A stretch of 64,000 bases of DNA. Origin: Cryoendolithus antarcticus (taxonomy: Eukaryota > Ascomycota > Dothideomycetes > Cladosporiales > Cladosporiaceae). Numbering within the stretch: the first letter of the stretch is position 1; each line of letters starts with the position of its first letter. The stretch covers positions 372,001 to 436,000 of the forward strand of contig NAJO01000023.1 of the NCBI GenBank assembly GCA_002077065.1, written 5' to 3'. This document shows, in pieces, positions 22,242-33,302 of this stretch. The notes below the pieces were generated by a model. The model was not told the DNA's origin. It made no database searches and saw nothing but the letters and a program-made list of their open reading frames with translations. A program made the translations under genes and the position numbers.

Positions 22242-22649
22242 GGTAAGATTACTGCTTCATTTGGGTGCTGCAGTCGCGTCTCCTGCCGTGCTAGCTAAGG
22301 GACCAGTCGGTGATGCTCCTGCCTTGTCTCGTCGAAGCTCATGAGGCGGTCGGACTTTGTGTGCATTAGGCGACGGAACAGGAGGACCTGGATGATGTTG
22401 CTGCACAATGTGACTTTGCTTCGTCTGATGTGGGAAATACTGTTGCGCTGAGTCCCTGCTGTTGCTGACAAGCTGGTCAGGAAACCCCGGACTCGACAGC
22501 ACGTCCGCTGTCAAGATCGACACGCTCCGAACCGCCTCCACACGGATAGATAAGCTTATCGTGCTCGGAAGAGATCAAGCCGAGCTCGAAGTTGTGAACA
22601 TCGAAAAAGTTGCGATAGGACATTGTTCAAGAGAGGATCATCTTCAGCG
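22242..22649. promoter_or_regulatory. Bidirectional promoter, MED13 / ENP2
   Basis: These 408 bp separate divergent start codons of two housekeeping genes. The segment contains a 12-bp perfect palindrome with two opposed GATA cores (22549-22560), about 90 bp upstream of the ENP2 ATG. The region is otherwise featureless to me. Confidence 0.5.
22549..22560. promoter_or_regulatory. Palindromic double GATA site
   Basis: GATAAGCTTATC is a perfect 12-bp palindrome made of GATAAG and its reverse complement. WGATAR/GATAAG is the known core for fungal GATA factors (AreA, NsdD and similar). Binding is an inference. Confidence 0.45.
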
Positions 22650-25091
22650 ATGAAGCTTTCCACAACCTCTCAGATTCCGGTCTATACGATCGCGGGCTCC
22701 AACACCGCCCGACCGTTACCAGAATGGCTCGCACGGAAACGAAAGCGCTCCCTCAAAAAGGACGCCGAGTACGCAAACCGCGTAGAGCTGCTTCAAGACT
22801 TCGAGTTCGAGGAAGCCTCATCATGCGTGCGCGTGAGTCGAGATGGCGACTGGGTGATGAGCACAGGGACATACAAGCCGCAAATACATGTCCACTCCAC
22901 TGCAAATCTGAGTTTGAGTTTCGCGCGGCATACGGATACTGTGAATCAGAAGTTCGTGCTGCTGGACGATGGCTATGCCAAGAGTCTGCATTTGCAGAGT
23001 GATCGGAGTCTGGAATTCCATACGCCGGGCGGGATGCACTACAGGACGAGGTTACCAAGGTATGGACGAGATCTGGTGTATGATCGAAGAAGAGCGGAGG
23101 CGCTGGTGCCGAGTGTGGGAGTTGGCAGTGATGGGATGGGCGAGGTATATCGGCTGAACCTGGAGGTTGGGAGGTATATGCGCAGCTACGAGGTCGATGT
23201 CGGTGGCGATGACTTTGAGTCCATGGGCGGTGGCGCGTTGCAGGGTGGCATACGAGCCGGCGCAGTGAACACGGCCGCTGTGGCGGACGAGTCGCATGGG
23301 CTGCTAGCGTTTGGTACGAGTATAGGCACAGTCGAGTTTTGGGACCCACGGTCGCGACATCGAGTGTCAGTGCTCTCCTCAGCATACGACTATGGCGACG
23401 TGCACGAAGGACGACCTGAAGTCACCGCAGTCACATTCCATAGCTCCGGCCTCCAGCTGGCTACCGGGTCGAGTACAGGCATTGTCCACACATACGACAT
23501 GCGATCACCTGTTCCTCTACTGAAGAAAGACCAAGGCTATGGATTCCCGATACATACACTCAAATACCTCCCAGTACCCGGCAGCAGTTCCGGTGATGAG
23601 CGAATCATGTCGGCTGACAAGCGCATCATCAAGCTCTGGGACGCAGAGACCGGCGCACCATGGACATCAGTCGAGCCCGCAGTAGATATCAACCACGTCG
23701 AACCCGTTCCAGGAACCGGTATGCTCCTGACAGCAAACGAAGGCCGACAACAACACATCTTCTTCATCCCACAGCTCGGACCCGCACCAAAGTGGTGCAG
23801 CTTCCTGGACAACATGGTTGAGGAAATGGCGGAGGACTCCGCTGACCCTGCAGCATACGTCGCCGGTAGCGCCGCGGGACTCAACCCAAGTGCAGGCGCT
23901 GTGTACGACAATTACAAGTTTTTGTCGCTACAGCAACTGCGTGAGCTGAATCTTGATCATCTGGTCGGCAAGTCTGGTCTACTTCGACCGTATATGCACG
24001 GTTACTTCATACCGCAGCGACTATACGAGCAGGCGCGACTTATCTCGAGGCCTGACCTGTTCGAGGAGCAGCGCGCGAAGAGCGTCAAGGAGAAGATCGA
24101 CAATGAGAGGGAGAGTCGCATTCGCGGCACGAAGAAGGTCAGCGTCAAAGTCAACAAGGCTTTGGCTGAGCGCATGGCTGCGAAAGATGAGGCGCATGCT
24201 AAGCGGAAGGCAGAGCGTGCTGCGAGACGCGGTCAAGACGTCACGGAGCCTACTGTCGCGGACGCTGAGCATAGCGATGTCGAGATGCAGGACGACGACG
24301 CTGCTGCTACCGTCTCTAACAAGACCAAGGACCTGATGACAGACAACCGCTTCACGAATCTCTTCCAGGACGAGGACTTCGAGATCGACGAGACCAGCCG
24401 TGAATTTGCTATGCTCAACCCCTCAACTATACCAGGCGCTGCACCCACTACAACATCAACACGCAAGCTCCGCGGCCTAACAGCAGCGGAGGAAGAAGAC
24501 ATCGCCTCGAACCACTCCTCCGACAGTGACAACAGCGATGACGACGATGACGACGATGCGAACGCCGAAGCCGAAGCCCTCGAAGCCCGCCAGCGATCCC
24601 GCGTCGCAACATCCTCCTCTAAGCCCAGCAAAACAGCAGCAGACGAGGACAAGCGCCGCGTCGGGTCGGTCAACTACAAGAAGTCCGGTCACCAACGGCA
24701 AGCTAAAGGTCGGGAGCCGACTATGCAAGTCTCGTCCTCTGGCCGCGATGCCTCGAAGTCTCGCAACGAGCAGAAGTCGAGATCCTTTGGCGACCTAGCA
24801 GCTCGTGGTACTGGTGACGGGCCTTCGAGAGATATCAACGGTGTTGGCAGATACGGCGGTCGAGCTCGGGGCGGCGATGTTGTAGGGGAGAAGGAAGTCA
24901 CTTTCGCGCCGGGAAGGAAGGATGAGAGTGGCGAGAGGGGTGGGCGAGGTGGAAGGGGTGGTGGAAGGGGGAGGGGTGACAGAGGAGGAAGGGGTGGTGG
25001 ACGGGGTAGAGGAGATGGTGGAGCAAGAGGAGGTGGACGAGGGTATGGCGATCGCAGGAGTGCGAGTAATAATGTGTTCAGGCAGATGTAA
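22650..25091 (+). CDS. ENP2: ENP2/NOL10, WD40 ribosome biogenesis factor
   Basis: Nucleolar component of the SSU processome, needed for 18S rRNA maturation. Single exon of 813 residues from the ATG at 22650. An upstream TTG in frame (22623) is not a start. The N terminus has the family opening (QIPVYTIAG...LPEWLARKRKRSLKKD). WD40 repeats cover roughly residues 40-390 (VEFWDPRSR, GIVHTYDMRSP, RIIKLWDAETG visible). The NUC153-like region follows, with the RFTNLFQDEDFEIDETSREFAMLNPS motif around residue 565-595. An acidic run (SDNSDDDDDDDA) and a long Gly/Arg-rich RGG tail (residues ~755-800) end the protein; the RGG tail is longer than in yeast Enp2 and would suit RNA contact. Confidence 0.93.
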   Translation: MKLSTTSQIPVYTIAGSNTARPLPEWLARKRKRSLKKDAEYANRVELLQDFEFEEASSCVRVSRDGDWVMSTGTYKPQIHVHSTANLSLSFARHTDTVNQKFVLLDDGYAKSLHLQSDRSLEFHTPGGMHYRTRLPRYGRDLVYDRRRAEALVPSVGVGSDGMGEVYRLNLEVGRYMRSYEVDVGGDDFESMGGGALQGGIRAGAVNTAAVADESHGLLAFGTSIGTVEFWDPRSRHRVSVLSSAYDYGDVHEGRPEVTAVTFHSSGLQLATGSSTGIVHTYDMRSPVPLLKKDQGYGFPIHTLKYLPVPGSSSGDERIMSADKRIIKLWDAETGAPWTSVEPAVDINHVEPVPGTGMLLTANEGRQQHIFFIPQLGPAPKWCSFLDNMVEEMAEDSADPAAYVAGSAAGLNPSAGAVYDNYKFLSLQQLRELNLDHLVGKSGLLRPYMHGYFIPQRLYEQARLISRPDLFEEQRAKSVKEKIDNERESRIRGTKKVSVKVNKALAERMAAKDEAHAKRKAERAARRGQDVTEPTVADAEHSDVEMQDDDAAATVSNKTKDLMTDNRFTNLFQDEDFEIDETSREFAMLNPSTIPGAAPTTTSTRKLRGLTAAEEEDIASNHSSDSDNSDDDDDDDANAEAEALEARQRSRVATSSSKPSKTAADEDKRRVGSVNYKKSGHQRQAKGREPTMQVSSSGRDASKSRNEQKSRSFGDLAARGTGDGPSRDINGVGRYGGRARGGDVVGEKEVTFAPGRKDESGERGGRGGRGGGRGRGDRGGRGGGRGRGDGGARGGGRGYGDRRSASNNVFRQM

Positions 25092-26153
25092 GATGGCGGT
25101 ACGGAGGATAGAGTGTACGAGTATCGATCTACGCCGCTGGTCGCTCCTCTCACGACCTCGCGTTCGACGGTGTCTCTCACTAGGGTCGCACTGGCTGATC
25201 TGACCTCGAGGATAGTACACGGATACGCTTAGGCTCTGGTCACCACACGGCGCAAGGAAGACTCAAAACGTACACACCTGATCATACCTGACCACCGACT
25301 GCAACCGAGCAGGCAACCCCGTTCACCACTCGAAGTCCTGCAACGAGGAAGGCGGGACCGACACCGACCTCACTGGCCCACCGGCCCTCCACGCCCGTGC
25401 CCGTGCCCCGACCCCACCGTGCATTTAATTCGCCCCACACCTTGCTGTCCGGCGATCGAGTCTAATGGTCTAATGGTTAAGGCGCCACTCCCGTGCTTGC
25501 ACGACCGAATCTCCGAGGCTCGGGTTCGAGGTAGTTGGAGATTTCTCTCAAGTTCGAGTCTTGTAAATGTCGCGATCGTGAGCCCCAGCGTGCATGGGTT
25601 CTGTCTCGAGGCTTGTCCTTGTTACGGTACGTGCGTATGCCCCTTTTTCCTTCGCTTGGTCTGGCGTATACTGAACACTCGTTGTTCTTCGCGTCAGGAG
25701 GGAAACTTTGATGGCAAGCAAGTGACCAGGCCACTACGCGAGTGCGTGGTCACATGGGTGGAGCGTCAAGGTTGAGGATATAGCACTGAATATAGATGAG
25801 CCTATGCAGTTGACTCAACTCGCAACATCGCTCCCGAGAATCTACTGCCTGTGAGCTTGATCTGAGTCATCTAGCCAAATGCTTTCACAGGACTTGGTGT
25901 CCCTTGGTCCATCAGTGGACGTCTGTAAATGTAGGTGTGTGTGCTTCACTATGCGGGCAGCGACCAGCGGCTGACGTGAGGGAGTCGTGACTGAGACATT
26001 AAAGAGCAGTCAGTACCCAAAGTACCCACAATTTGTCGTTTTATGGTAAGTGAGATCGTTGTGCTGGTGCCTGCCAAAGTGAAGTCAAGTCTGCCACTGA
26101 CTCGCCGACGCCTTCCATACGCGACCTCGAAAGCATTCCATTAACTCGCCATC
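25092..26153. other. Intergenic region, ENP2 to TFB1, with tRNA-like segment
   Basis: About 1.06 kb between two plus-strand genes. It holds the ENP2 3' flank, a tRNA-like segment at 25450-25580 (listed separately) and the TFB1 promoter. A Pro/Ala-coding frame here has no support as a gene. Confidence 0.5.
25455..25575 (+). ncRNA. Possible tRNA-like or tRNA-derived segment (A box and B box)
   Basis: A D-arm-like stretch, GTCTAATGGTTAAGGC (25468-25483), matches the eukaryotic A box and can pair GTC with GGC. Two B-box-like sequences follow: GGGTTCGAGG at 25521-25530 and AGTTCGAGTCT at 25551-25561, the second inside a near-perfect stem (CAAG/CTTG). A Leu- or Gly-type D arm is suggested by TTAAGGCGCC. 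I could not build a complete acceptor stem or place an anticodon confidently, so this may be an intron-containing tRNA I have misfolded, a decayed tRNA, or chance. Confidence 0.3.
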
Positions 26154-28079
26154 ATGTCTTCAACACGCGCGAGTGTCAACTACAAGAAGCAAGATGGTGT
26201 ACTGTCTGTCAGTCACGATGCGAAGTACATCTTCTGGACAATCGTGACACCTGGCGCATCACCCACGGTGACGATACCGGTGGCGGATGTGACGAACTTA
26301 CAGCAGACGCCAGCAACGACGCCGAAAGTCGCGTTGAAAGTCTTCGTTGGGACTGAGAGCTATGTGTTCAGCTTTACTCACAAGGAAAAGGCGCGACAGG
26401 AGCAGGAGACTGTGACGGAGCGGTTACGTATTGCTATCTCCAATGTCACCAAAACACTACCATCAAAGTCATCGAGCACCGGACCTGGTACCCCATCAGG
26501 ACAGTCGAATGGCGACTCTGGGCAGCCTGGAGCACTGGCGATGGCGCGAGCCGTCGGGTCCAAGACAGCTGTTGACGATGGCTGGTACGACGACAACAAG
26601 CTCAAGTATGATTTCCAAATGCAGGAATCATTACTCAAGTCTGACCCTGCCCTCAATTCTCGCTTTCATCAAGCGCGTGCCGATAAGCCGGAGTCAGTCT
26701 CAGTGGCGCAGTTCAACACGCAATTCTGGTCTTCAAGACTGCACTTACTGCGTGCACACGCCATCGAGAAGCAGCAGAAGCAGGGTGAGTACAATGTGCT
26801 GCCTGAAATCCGCTTCACGCGGAAGCCTGGCGAGAAGGATGGCGACCCCGACATCAAGCAGCTGCACATCACCAAGGAGCAGATCAAGCTTATCTTCAAG
26901 CAGTACCCTGTTGTGCGAGAAGCATATAATGAGAATGTGCCCAAGCCGCTGAAGGATGTGGAGTTCTGGACTCGCTTCTTCAGCAGCAGACTACTCAAGC
27001 AGCTAAAGGGCGAAAAGATCAGCCAACAGGTCGACCCACCTGACTCGATTCTGGACAACTACCTTGATCGAGCTGCGACAGGACCTGCATCAATCGCACA
27101 TATACCCCACTTCATCGATCTCGAGGGCAATGAGCAGAATCACAGTCAACGCAAAGGGAATCGACCGGACGAGACAATGCGACCTGGTAAAGTGCCCATA
27201 TTGCAAGTGCTGAACAATCTGTCTGAAAAGATGCTGTCACACGTCGCTGCGGAGGACGGCGAAGCTCACGGACCGATTGGCATGGACGAGGAGACTTTTC
27301 AACAACTACAGCTACGCGATCTAGCGATGGAGGACGTCGATAACCGAGTGGTGCTACACGTGCGAGAGCAGCAGCGCGGGAAGCCTGGAGATGATCAGGA
27401 TGAGGTCTCGAAGGAAGCCGCAATGTTCGCGCAGCATGATCCACGAGACGTCTTGTCGACTCTGCAAGCCGACCTGACCCCTTCGGAGGGCGATCGAGGT
27501 CTGGAAAAGGCTGTCGGCTACGATCCAGAGTCTGACACTGACGAAGACGAGGACGAGCAGTCTGCTGGTCGCACGAATGGAGCTGGTAACGCTCCTCATG
27601 TAGGCGCCAAACACGCTCTGACTTCTGCGACTACCTCTCTATTGTCTTCTGTCCACCAACAGCGCGCTGCCGCGACTGCGGACGTCTCCTCTCTCTCCGG
27701 CCTATCGCAGCAAGTCTTCTCATCACTGCAGACGACGCACAACACCACCACGGAGTTTCTGCATTACTTCTGGACCGTCTTCCTGACGTCGGCAGACTCA
27801 ACCTCGCGCAGATCGGAGCTAGCAAGTCTCATCGCGACATTAGACAAATCACTCGATCGCATTACTGCCGTTGGAGACGCTGCGGACGCTGAGCGCGAGG
27901 TCAAGGTCACAGCCATGAAGCAGAGACTGAAGGAACAGGAGCGCAGAACTGGAAGGAAGGCTCGGTACGATGCCGATCTTGTGCCCGGTGGGAGGAAAGT
28001 TGTCGATGCTATGATCAAGCCGACTAGGGATGCTGTTGGCAAAGCTGTCGAGGAGTATCGGAAAGACCTTGGAGTGTGA
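26154..28079 (+). CDS. TFB1: TFIIH core subunit TFB1 (p62)
   Basis: Subunit of transcription/repair factor TFIIH. Single exon of 641 residues, matching yeast Tfb1 (642). The N-terminal PH-like domain (residues ~1-110) opens VNYKKQDGVLSVSHDAKYIFW and includes VALKVFVG and YVFSFTHKEKARQE. Two BSD domains follow: near residues 165-205 (LNSRFHQARADKPESVSVAQFNTQFW, then SRLHLLRAHAIE) and near 250-290 (REAYNENVPKPLKDVEFWTRFFSSRLLKQLKG). The remainder includes an acidic stretch (DPESDTDEDEDEQS) and C-terminal helices that in the family contact other TFIIH core subunits. The start codon context and the match to the family N terminus make this start firm. Confidence 0.93.
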   Translation: MSSTRASVNYKKQDGVLSVSHDAKYIFWTIVTPGASPTVTIPVADVTNLQQTPATTPKVALKVFVGTESYVFSFTHKEKARQEQETVTERLRIAISNVTKTLPSKSSSTGPGTPSGQSNGDSGQPGALAMARAVGSKTAVDDGWYDDNKLKYDFQMQESLLKSDPALNSRFHQARADKPESVSVAQFNTQFWSSRLHLLRAHAIEKQQKQGEYNVLPEIRFTRKPGEKDGDPDIKQLHITKEQIKLIFKQYPVVREAYNENVPKPLKDVEFWTRFFSSRLLKQLKGEKISQQVDPPDSILDNYLDRAATGPASIAHIPHFIDLEGNEQNHSQRKGNRPDETMRPGKVPILQVLNNLSEKMLSHVAAEDGEAHGPIGMDEETFQQLQLRDLAMEDVDNRVVLHVREQQRGKPGDDQDEVSKEAAMFAQHDPRDVLSTLQADLTPSEGDRGLEKAVGYDPESDTDEDEDEQSAGRTNGAGNAPHVGAKHALTSATTSLLSSVHQQRAAATADVSSLSGLSQQVFSSLQTTHNTTTEFLHYFWTVFLTSADSTSRRSELASLIATLDKSLDRITAVGDAADAEREVKVTAMKQRLKEQERRTGRKARYDADLVPGGRKVVDAMIKPTRDAVGKAVEEYRKDLGV

Positions 28080-28661
28080 AGTATTGGACACATGACTCGT
28101 CGTGGATCTCCCTACTTGCACACACGACTCGACCTGCACGGTAACAAACCCGCGGCAATTAATCCTATTGCCGGCTTACCTTCTGGGATAGACGATACCG
28201 GCGCGGACTGACTTCGCTCCGACTACAGACCACGTCTGGGCATGTCTGGGCATGTGGAGAATTATGCGGAGATTGACTGCGTTCCCCGGATTGTTTCGCA
28301 GTGGAGCGGATCCGGCAAGCGAGAAATACTGCGCCTCTGCATCATATTGCATTGAGGGGTAGCAATGCCAGCAGGCGTTGGTAGGAGCACATGCCGAAAG
28401 ATGGACGTTGTACCGCGATTTTGCCTGCCACAACGTGTGCCACGCGATGAATGTGCGCCATTTGCCGCGTGCATGTGCTTGGTATGGGTCCCTTATCCAC
28501 CAGGATGGTACTGTGCATGAGCACTGGCAAGTGGTAAGTAAAGTCTTGTCTTCGCTTTCCATCTGCCACGCTTTCTTTTCTATTCTTGAGTTGTCTTGTT
28601 TGCGGACTTACAGTATCATCCGCTTTTGAAACGGCCAGTGACTGGACCGCGGACCGCCATC
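28080..28661. other. Promoter region of the first MFS gene
   Basis: These 582 bp lie between the TFB1 stop and the ATG of the MFS gene. No gene or repeat was identified. A tandem CATGTCTGGG duplication occurs near 28237-28256. Confidence 0.45.
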
Positions 28662-30573
28662 ATGGACATCAAGCAGGATCCCCTTCACAGCTCTGACGCG
28701 AACAGCGATGAGACACCGCATGAGAAGTCAACCACCCTCCATATAGACGATATACCAGCCTTTCGCAATGGCTCCGTCAGCAAAGCGGAGAAGATGAAAG
28801 CCGTAGACGAGCTCATCGCTCGCCCGGACGTCACTCTCGAGTCCTTCGCACACCTTGACATCAAGAAGATCTTGCGCAAGATTGATCTACGGCTCATACC
28901 GATGCTCACCCTGTTGTACTTGTTGAGCTTCTTAGATCGTGGCAATATAGGTAGGCATGGAGAATTTTGTCAAGTCATTCATGATCTCACCACAATACAG
29001 GAAATGCGAAGATCGAAGGACTGGCTGAGGATCTCAATCTCACTGGCGCGCAATACAACTGGTGTTTGACTGCGTTCTTCTTTACCTATTGTGCCTTCGG
29101 TGAGTTGAGGAGCCTAAGGCTAAGAAGCTGGACATGGGACATACTGACTGTGCGACAGAGGTCCCGTCGAACATGCTATTGAAGAAGTTGCGACCTTCGA
29201 TCTGGCTACCGAGCATCATGGTCGCGTGGGGAATCGTCATGACCCTGATGGGCATTGTGCAAAACTACCACGGACTTCTCATCGCTCGTATCTTCCTCGG
29301 TGTCGCAGAGGCAGGCCTTTTCCCAGGTGTAGTAGGTGTTCCTAGGTAGACATGCTTACGGAACCGCTCTAATGTCCATATCCAGGTCTACTACAACACC
29401 ATGTGGTATTGCAGATATGAGGTGCAGGTCCGACAAGCAATCTTCTTCTCCGCGGCCTCTGTCGCGGGAGCCTTTTCCGGTCTGCTCGCGTATGGCATCT
29501 CGTTCATGGACGGCGTTGGAGGTCTCGAGGGCTGGAGGTGCGGCCCACGATCTTTCCAGGGATAAGGCTCAGACTAACATCGTGGCAGATGGATCTTCAT
29601 CCTCGAAGGCATGGTCACAGTCCTTGTCGCGATCGCGGCTTTCTTCACACTGTACGACTTTCCCGAGACGGCATCGTTCCTCACGCCCGAAGAGCGCGCC
29701 TTTGTCGCCTACCGCCTACGCTACGATGGCCAAGACTCCGGGACTGACAGTTCCATGCGCGTCGCCCAGAACGAACGCCGAGACTGGAAGTTCGTGAAGG
29801 CTGCCTTCCTTGACTGGCAGATCTGGCTCAACATTGTCGTGTACTGGGGCTATGTTTGCCCGCTCTACGGCATCTCGTTGTTTCTACCCACCATCATTCG
29901 CGAGCTGGGCTACAAGTCTACCACCGCGCAGCTGTTGACAGTTCCGATCTACGTTACGGCCTCAGTAATTACTGTCCTCGTCGCCTGGATCGCGGACAAG
30001 AAAAGACATCGCTCTTCGTTCATTGTGGTGGGCTTGTTCTTCCAGCTCATCGGCTTCGTCATGTGCATTTCTACAAACAGCGCTGTAAGTTGCCGCTTCT
30101 GCAAGTTCCCTCGGCGCTCACTAACCCGCTCTCAGGCTGTTACGTACGCCGGCATCTTTATCGCCGCCTGCGCAATTTACCAATGCCAGCCGTCTAACGT
30201 CACCTGGCTGAGCAACAATCTCGCAGGAAGCTACAAGAGAGCAGTGGGTATGGGTCTGCAGATCAGTGTTGGCAACTTGGGTAAGTCCTCGTCATCCCGC
30301 GTGGTTGTAATCCACCACTAACACATTCTAGCTGGTGCTTACGCCTCGAACTTCTACCGCTCCACCGACTCCCCACGCTACCGGCTCGGCCATGGTCTCG
30401 AGATTGGCTTCGTATGCTGTGGCATCATCGCGGCATTGATCCAGATCTTCAGCTATAAGCGGATCAACGCCAAGCGTGCTGCACAGATCGAGAGGAAGGA
30501 GCACAATGGGTATACGCCGGAGGAGCTGTCGGATCTTGGAGACAAGGCGATGACGTTTAAGTATACTCTATAG
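28662..30573 (+). CDS. MFS transporter, anion:cation symporter (allantoate permease-like) family
   Basis: Plasma-membrane carrier for a small organic anion. It has 531 residues from seven exons: 28662..28950, 29001..29099, 29159..29331, 29386..29537, 29589..30084, 30136..30280 and 30332..30573. The introns are 50-59 nt with GT..AG ends; the third donor could also lie 3 nt earlier. Spliced, it reads through the family motifs: KIDLRLIPMLTLLYLLSFLDRGNIGNAK (TM1), NLTGAQYNWCLTAFFFTYCAFEVPSN, the FLGVAEAGLFPGVVYY segment of TM4-5, and EGWRWIFILEGMVTVLVA (TM6). The second half has six more hydrophobic segments and ends FKYTL. The family includes transporters of allantoate, nicotinate, vitamin H and sugar acids, so the substrate is open. 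It is convergent with a second member of the same family. Confidence 0.88.
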
Positions 30574-30946
30574 ATGCTAGAGAGTGTACGCCATGGCCGA
30601 TCATCAGGATGTGTCTCGAGGCACCAAGTCCCGAATGCGCACAATCATATGTACTCGCCTGTCCGAATATCTGGACCGCCCATTGCGATGGTATCAGCTA
30701 AGCTACAGCAGCGAGGTGTGTTACTGGTCTGTGTGTAACAGCAGTATTGCTACACGTAGACGCTCCGGTAGACTGAAAACCGTTGCCTCGCGTTAGTATT
30801 ATGCGCCGGACACAGCATGCTAAGTACACTGGTAGGATCGCACGAGCACTCCAGACATTCGAAGACGCAAAGCTGACTACATCTGAATGTGTGCAATCTT
30901 CTAAGCTTGCATAGTCGCGCAGCCCTGGCGCAGATGCCAAGATCTT
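30574..30946. other. Convergent gap between two MFS genes
   Basis: These 373 bp contain the 3' flanks of both transporters. Nothing else was recognised. Confidence 0.45.
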
Positions 30947-32636
30947 TCAATAAATGTACCTGAACCCAGCCACTCGCCTATTGCCTCCATGAGCCGCGAC
31001 TCCTCCAAATCCGGCTGCGTCGTCTTGCTCGAGCCTATCAAGCTTCTTATTCTCGTGCTTGTGAACGAAGCGAAGTCCGATGGCAAGCGCTCCGATGAGC
31101 AAGCTGACCACGGCAAGTGCCACGCCTGCTGGGATGTAACGCGGACCAGCAGAGGCCGGATACATATAAGCGCCGTAGATGCTAGCACAATTGGCGATCA
31201 TGTTTGCGATGGCGACGGAGGCTGAGCGTTTGACTAGAGGTCGAGGGAAGCTGCAATGGTCAGTGAGTGGCTCGTAGAGGTAGTGTAGGAGGTGTATTAC
31301 GAGTTTGCAACCCAGGCAACAATGATCTGATAGGCAGAGACAGCGCCGACTGGCATCAGGAACATGGCGAAGTACCGCGGCCCGGTCGATGTGGTGCCGG
31401 TGACGATAGCATTGCCCACCGCTGCGATTACCAGCAGACAGGCGATGTGAATCGAGCGATCGTTCGTGCGCGAAGCGCTGTATGTGACTGCCACAGAGAC
31501 GAGGAACGTGAGGAACCAGACTGCATGGTATCAGCAGGATGATTAGCTAGAATCGACCGGATGACTTACCAGGAACAGTCAAGAGCAATGTGGTGACCCT
31601 GCCGTATCCGAGCGTACGAACAACCGAGGGAAAGAAGTAGGTGAAGGTCTGCGACAGGATACTCATGTGCTGAAGCAGGACGAACAAGTAGAGGCGGTAG
31701 TCCACGAGTGCCAGTTTCAACCCGACCCATACGGAAGTCGACTTCACTTCGTCATCCTCGTTGATGTCGGATAGCAGCCGCCATGCAGCGAAGTTGCGTT
31801 CCTCCTCGCTCAACCAGCGGGTAGTTGCGGGATAGTCGGGAAGGATGAAGACTGCTGCAATAGCAGCCGCAATGGTGATGACTCCTTCGATGATGAACAG
31901 CCACCTCCAGCCAGCAATGCCCTGCGCGCCATCTAAGCCGCCCAAGATACCAGCTCCTAGTAGACCTCCGAACATATTTGCGAGAGCGTTACCGGAGTAG
32001 AACCAGGAGATCCGCTGCGTAAGCTCTGCCCTGGTATACCATGAGCTCATCAAGAAGACAGCGCCAGGGAAGAAAGGTGCCTCCACGAAGCCGAGAATGA
32101 AGCGGACTGCGATCAGCGATGGGAAGTTCTGTACTGCCGCGTTCAAGGTCGACACTATACCCCACCCGGCAGCTGCTACTCCGAGATAAATCGAAGGGCG
32201 GACGCGCGTGATCAATAGATTGGACGGAAGTTGCATCAGAAGGTAGCCTACGAAGAAGATGGACGTGGCGAGATTGAAATCTGTGCCCGTCATGCCCAGG
32301 TCTCTCTCAAGGTCGCCCAGTCGTGCTTGTGCTAAATTAGACCTACTCGCGTCAGCATTATGGTCTCCACGACTGCGGAGAGGCGCAGACCTACCTGTCC
32401 AAGAAATTGAGCAGGTAGAGGATTACGAGCACAGGAATGCACCGGATGTCAACCTTTCGCAAGAGCGCTTTCTGCGCTTGAGCCTTCCATTCTTCGTCTC
32501 GTCCAGCAAAGTCAGCGAAGAATGCGCGCTGCTCGTCGTTCGCTCCAGGAACATTGTGAGCCTTCGCCTTTTCCTGATCGAGGCTGTTCCTCGTTTCGAC
32601 CTGTTCGAGCTCGACGGGTTTCGCATCCGTCGCCAT
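30947..32636 (-). CDS. Second MFS transporter, anion:cation symporter family
   Basis: It has 512 residues from four exons: 32636..32395, 32342..31570, 31520..31301 and 31250..30947, with introns of 52, 49 and 50 nt. The spliced first junction restores the family motif IRCIPVLVILYLLNFLDRSNLAQARL. Other hallmarks are LATSIFFVGYLLMQLPSNLLITRVRPS, RFILGFVEAPFFPGAVF, SSWYTRAELTQRISWFYSG and the TM6 segment GWRWLFIIEG. The C terminus ends GFRYIY, the usual short aromatic end of this family, which supports stopping at 30947. The start is the ATG of MATDAKPVE; the upstream open frame to 33155 lacks coding character. It is only about 25-35% similar by eye to its convergent neighbour, so this is not a recent tandem duplication. 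Confidence 0.88.
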
Positions 32637-33302
32637 TCTGCTGGCGAATGCGGGGAGAGGTTCAGATGATATCCCTAGATGATGTTGATCGGCTGCGAGT
32701 GTTGGAGAGCTTTCGCCGGGCCAGAACAATGGGTCTCCACTAGCAATCCGGGTTCTCTGTAGCTTGTTGTAGTTTCCTCTAACGCTAGAGCAAGGCTGTA
32801 TGAAAGACGGAGAGACAAAGAAACCTACCTGTGGCAACAGCCAACATCTATACAACGGAGAATCACCCTTCTCCCAAGTTGCTGGGAGAGGTACGTACGA
32901 CTTGGCAGACCATGGCGTTCTTAATCCTCGCAGCAGCAGCCACGAGGCATCTGCTGACGGCCAAGTCTGGGGCGCAGTGCCATGCCAGTGCCATGGCGGA
33001 GCAAATGATGGATGAACGTCGGAGACTCCACTGGGGAAGGGAAGTGTCTGGGGACGTTGCTGGGCGTTGCAGCCATCGGTGAATGTATGTGCCGAAACTT
33101 GAGAAGCCGTCAAAAGCCGGTGGCCTGACTCGGTGCATTGGTTCCGAGACGACATCGGGCTGAAGTCGGTCCAGTCGCGTCAAAGATGGAGCTCGACATC
33201 ATCGTGAAAGTTGGGTAGCTCGCTGGTGTCAGTGATTCAGTGCAGAGTAAGTCAACAGCATCAGATTTCTCGTAGTTCCCGGATTTCGTATCACACATCA
33301 GC
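32637..33302. promoter_or_regulatory. Shared divergent promoter: MFS transporter / DenD-like dehydrogenase
   Basis: These 666 bp separate the transporter ATG (minus) from the dehydrogenase ATG (plus). CATGGCG and CATGCCAGTGCCATGGC near 32912 and 32979-32996 form short palindromic stretches. No gene was seen in it. Confidence 0.4.

Noticed and set aside
22623..22649. Upstream TTG start of ENP2
   Set aside because: Non-ATG start; the ATG at 22650 begins the family-conserved N terminus.
30947..32636. Recent tandem duplication of the two MFS genes
   Set aside because: The two products differ in intron positions and in most residues by eye, so they look like old family members placed together, not a fresh duplicate.
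32637..33155. Upstream extension of the second MFS transporter
   Set aside because: No membrane or family character; the ATG at 32636 gives the expected N terminus length.
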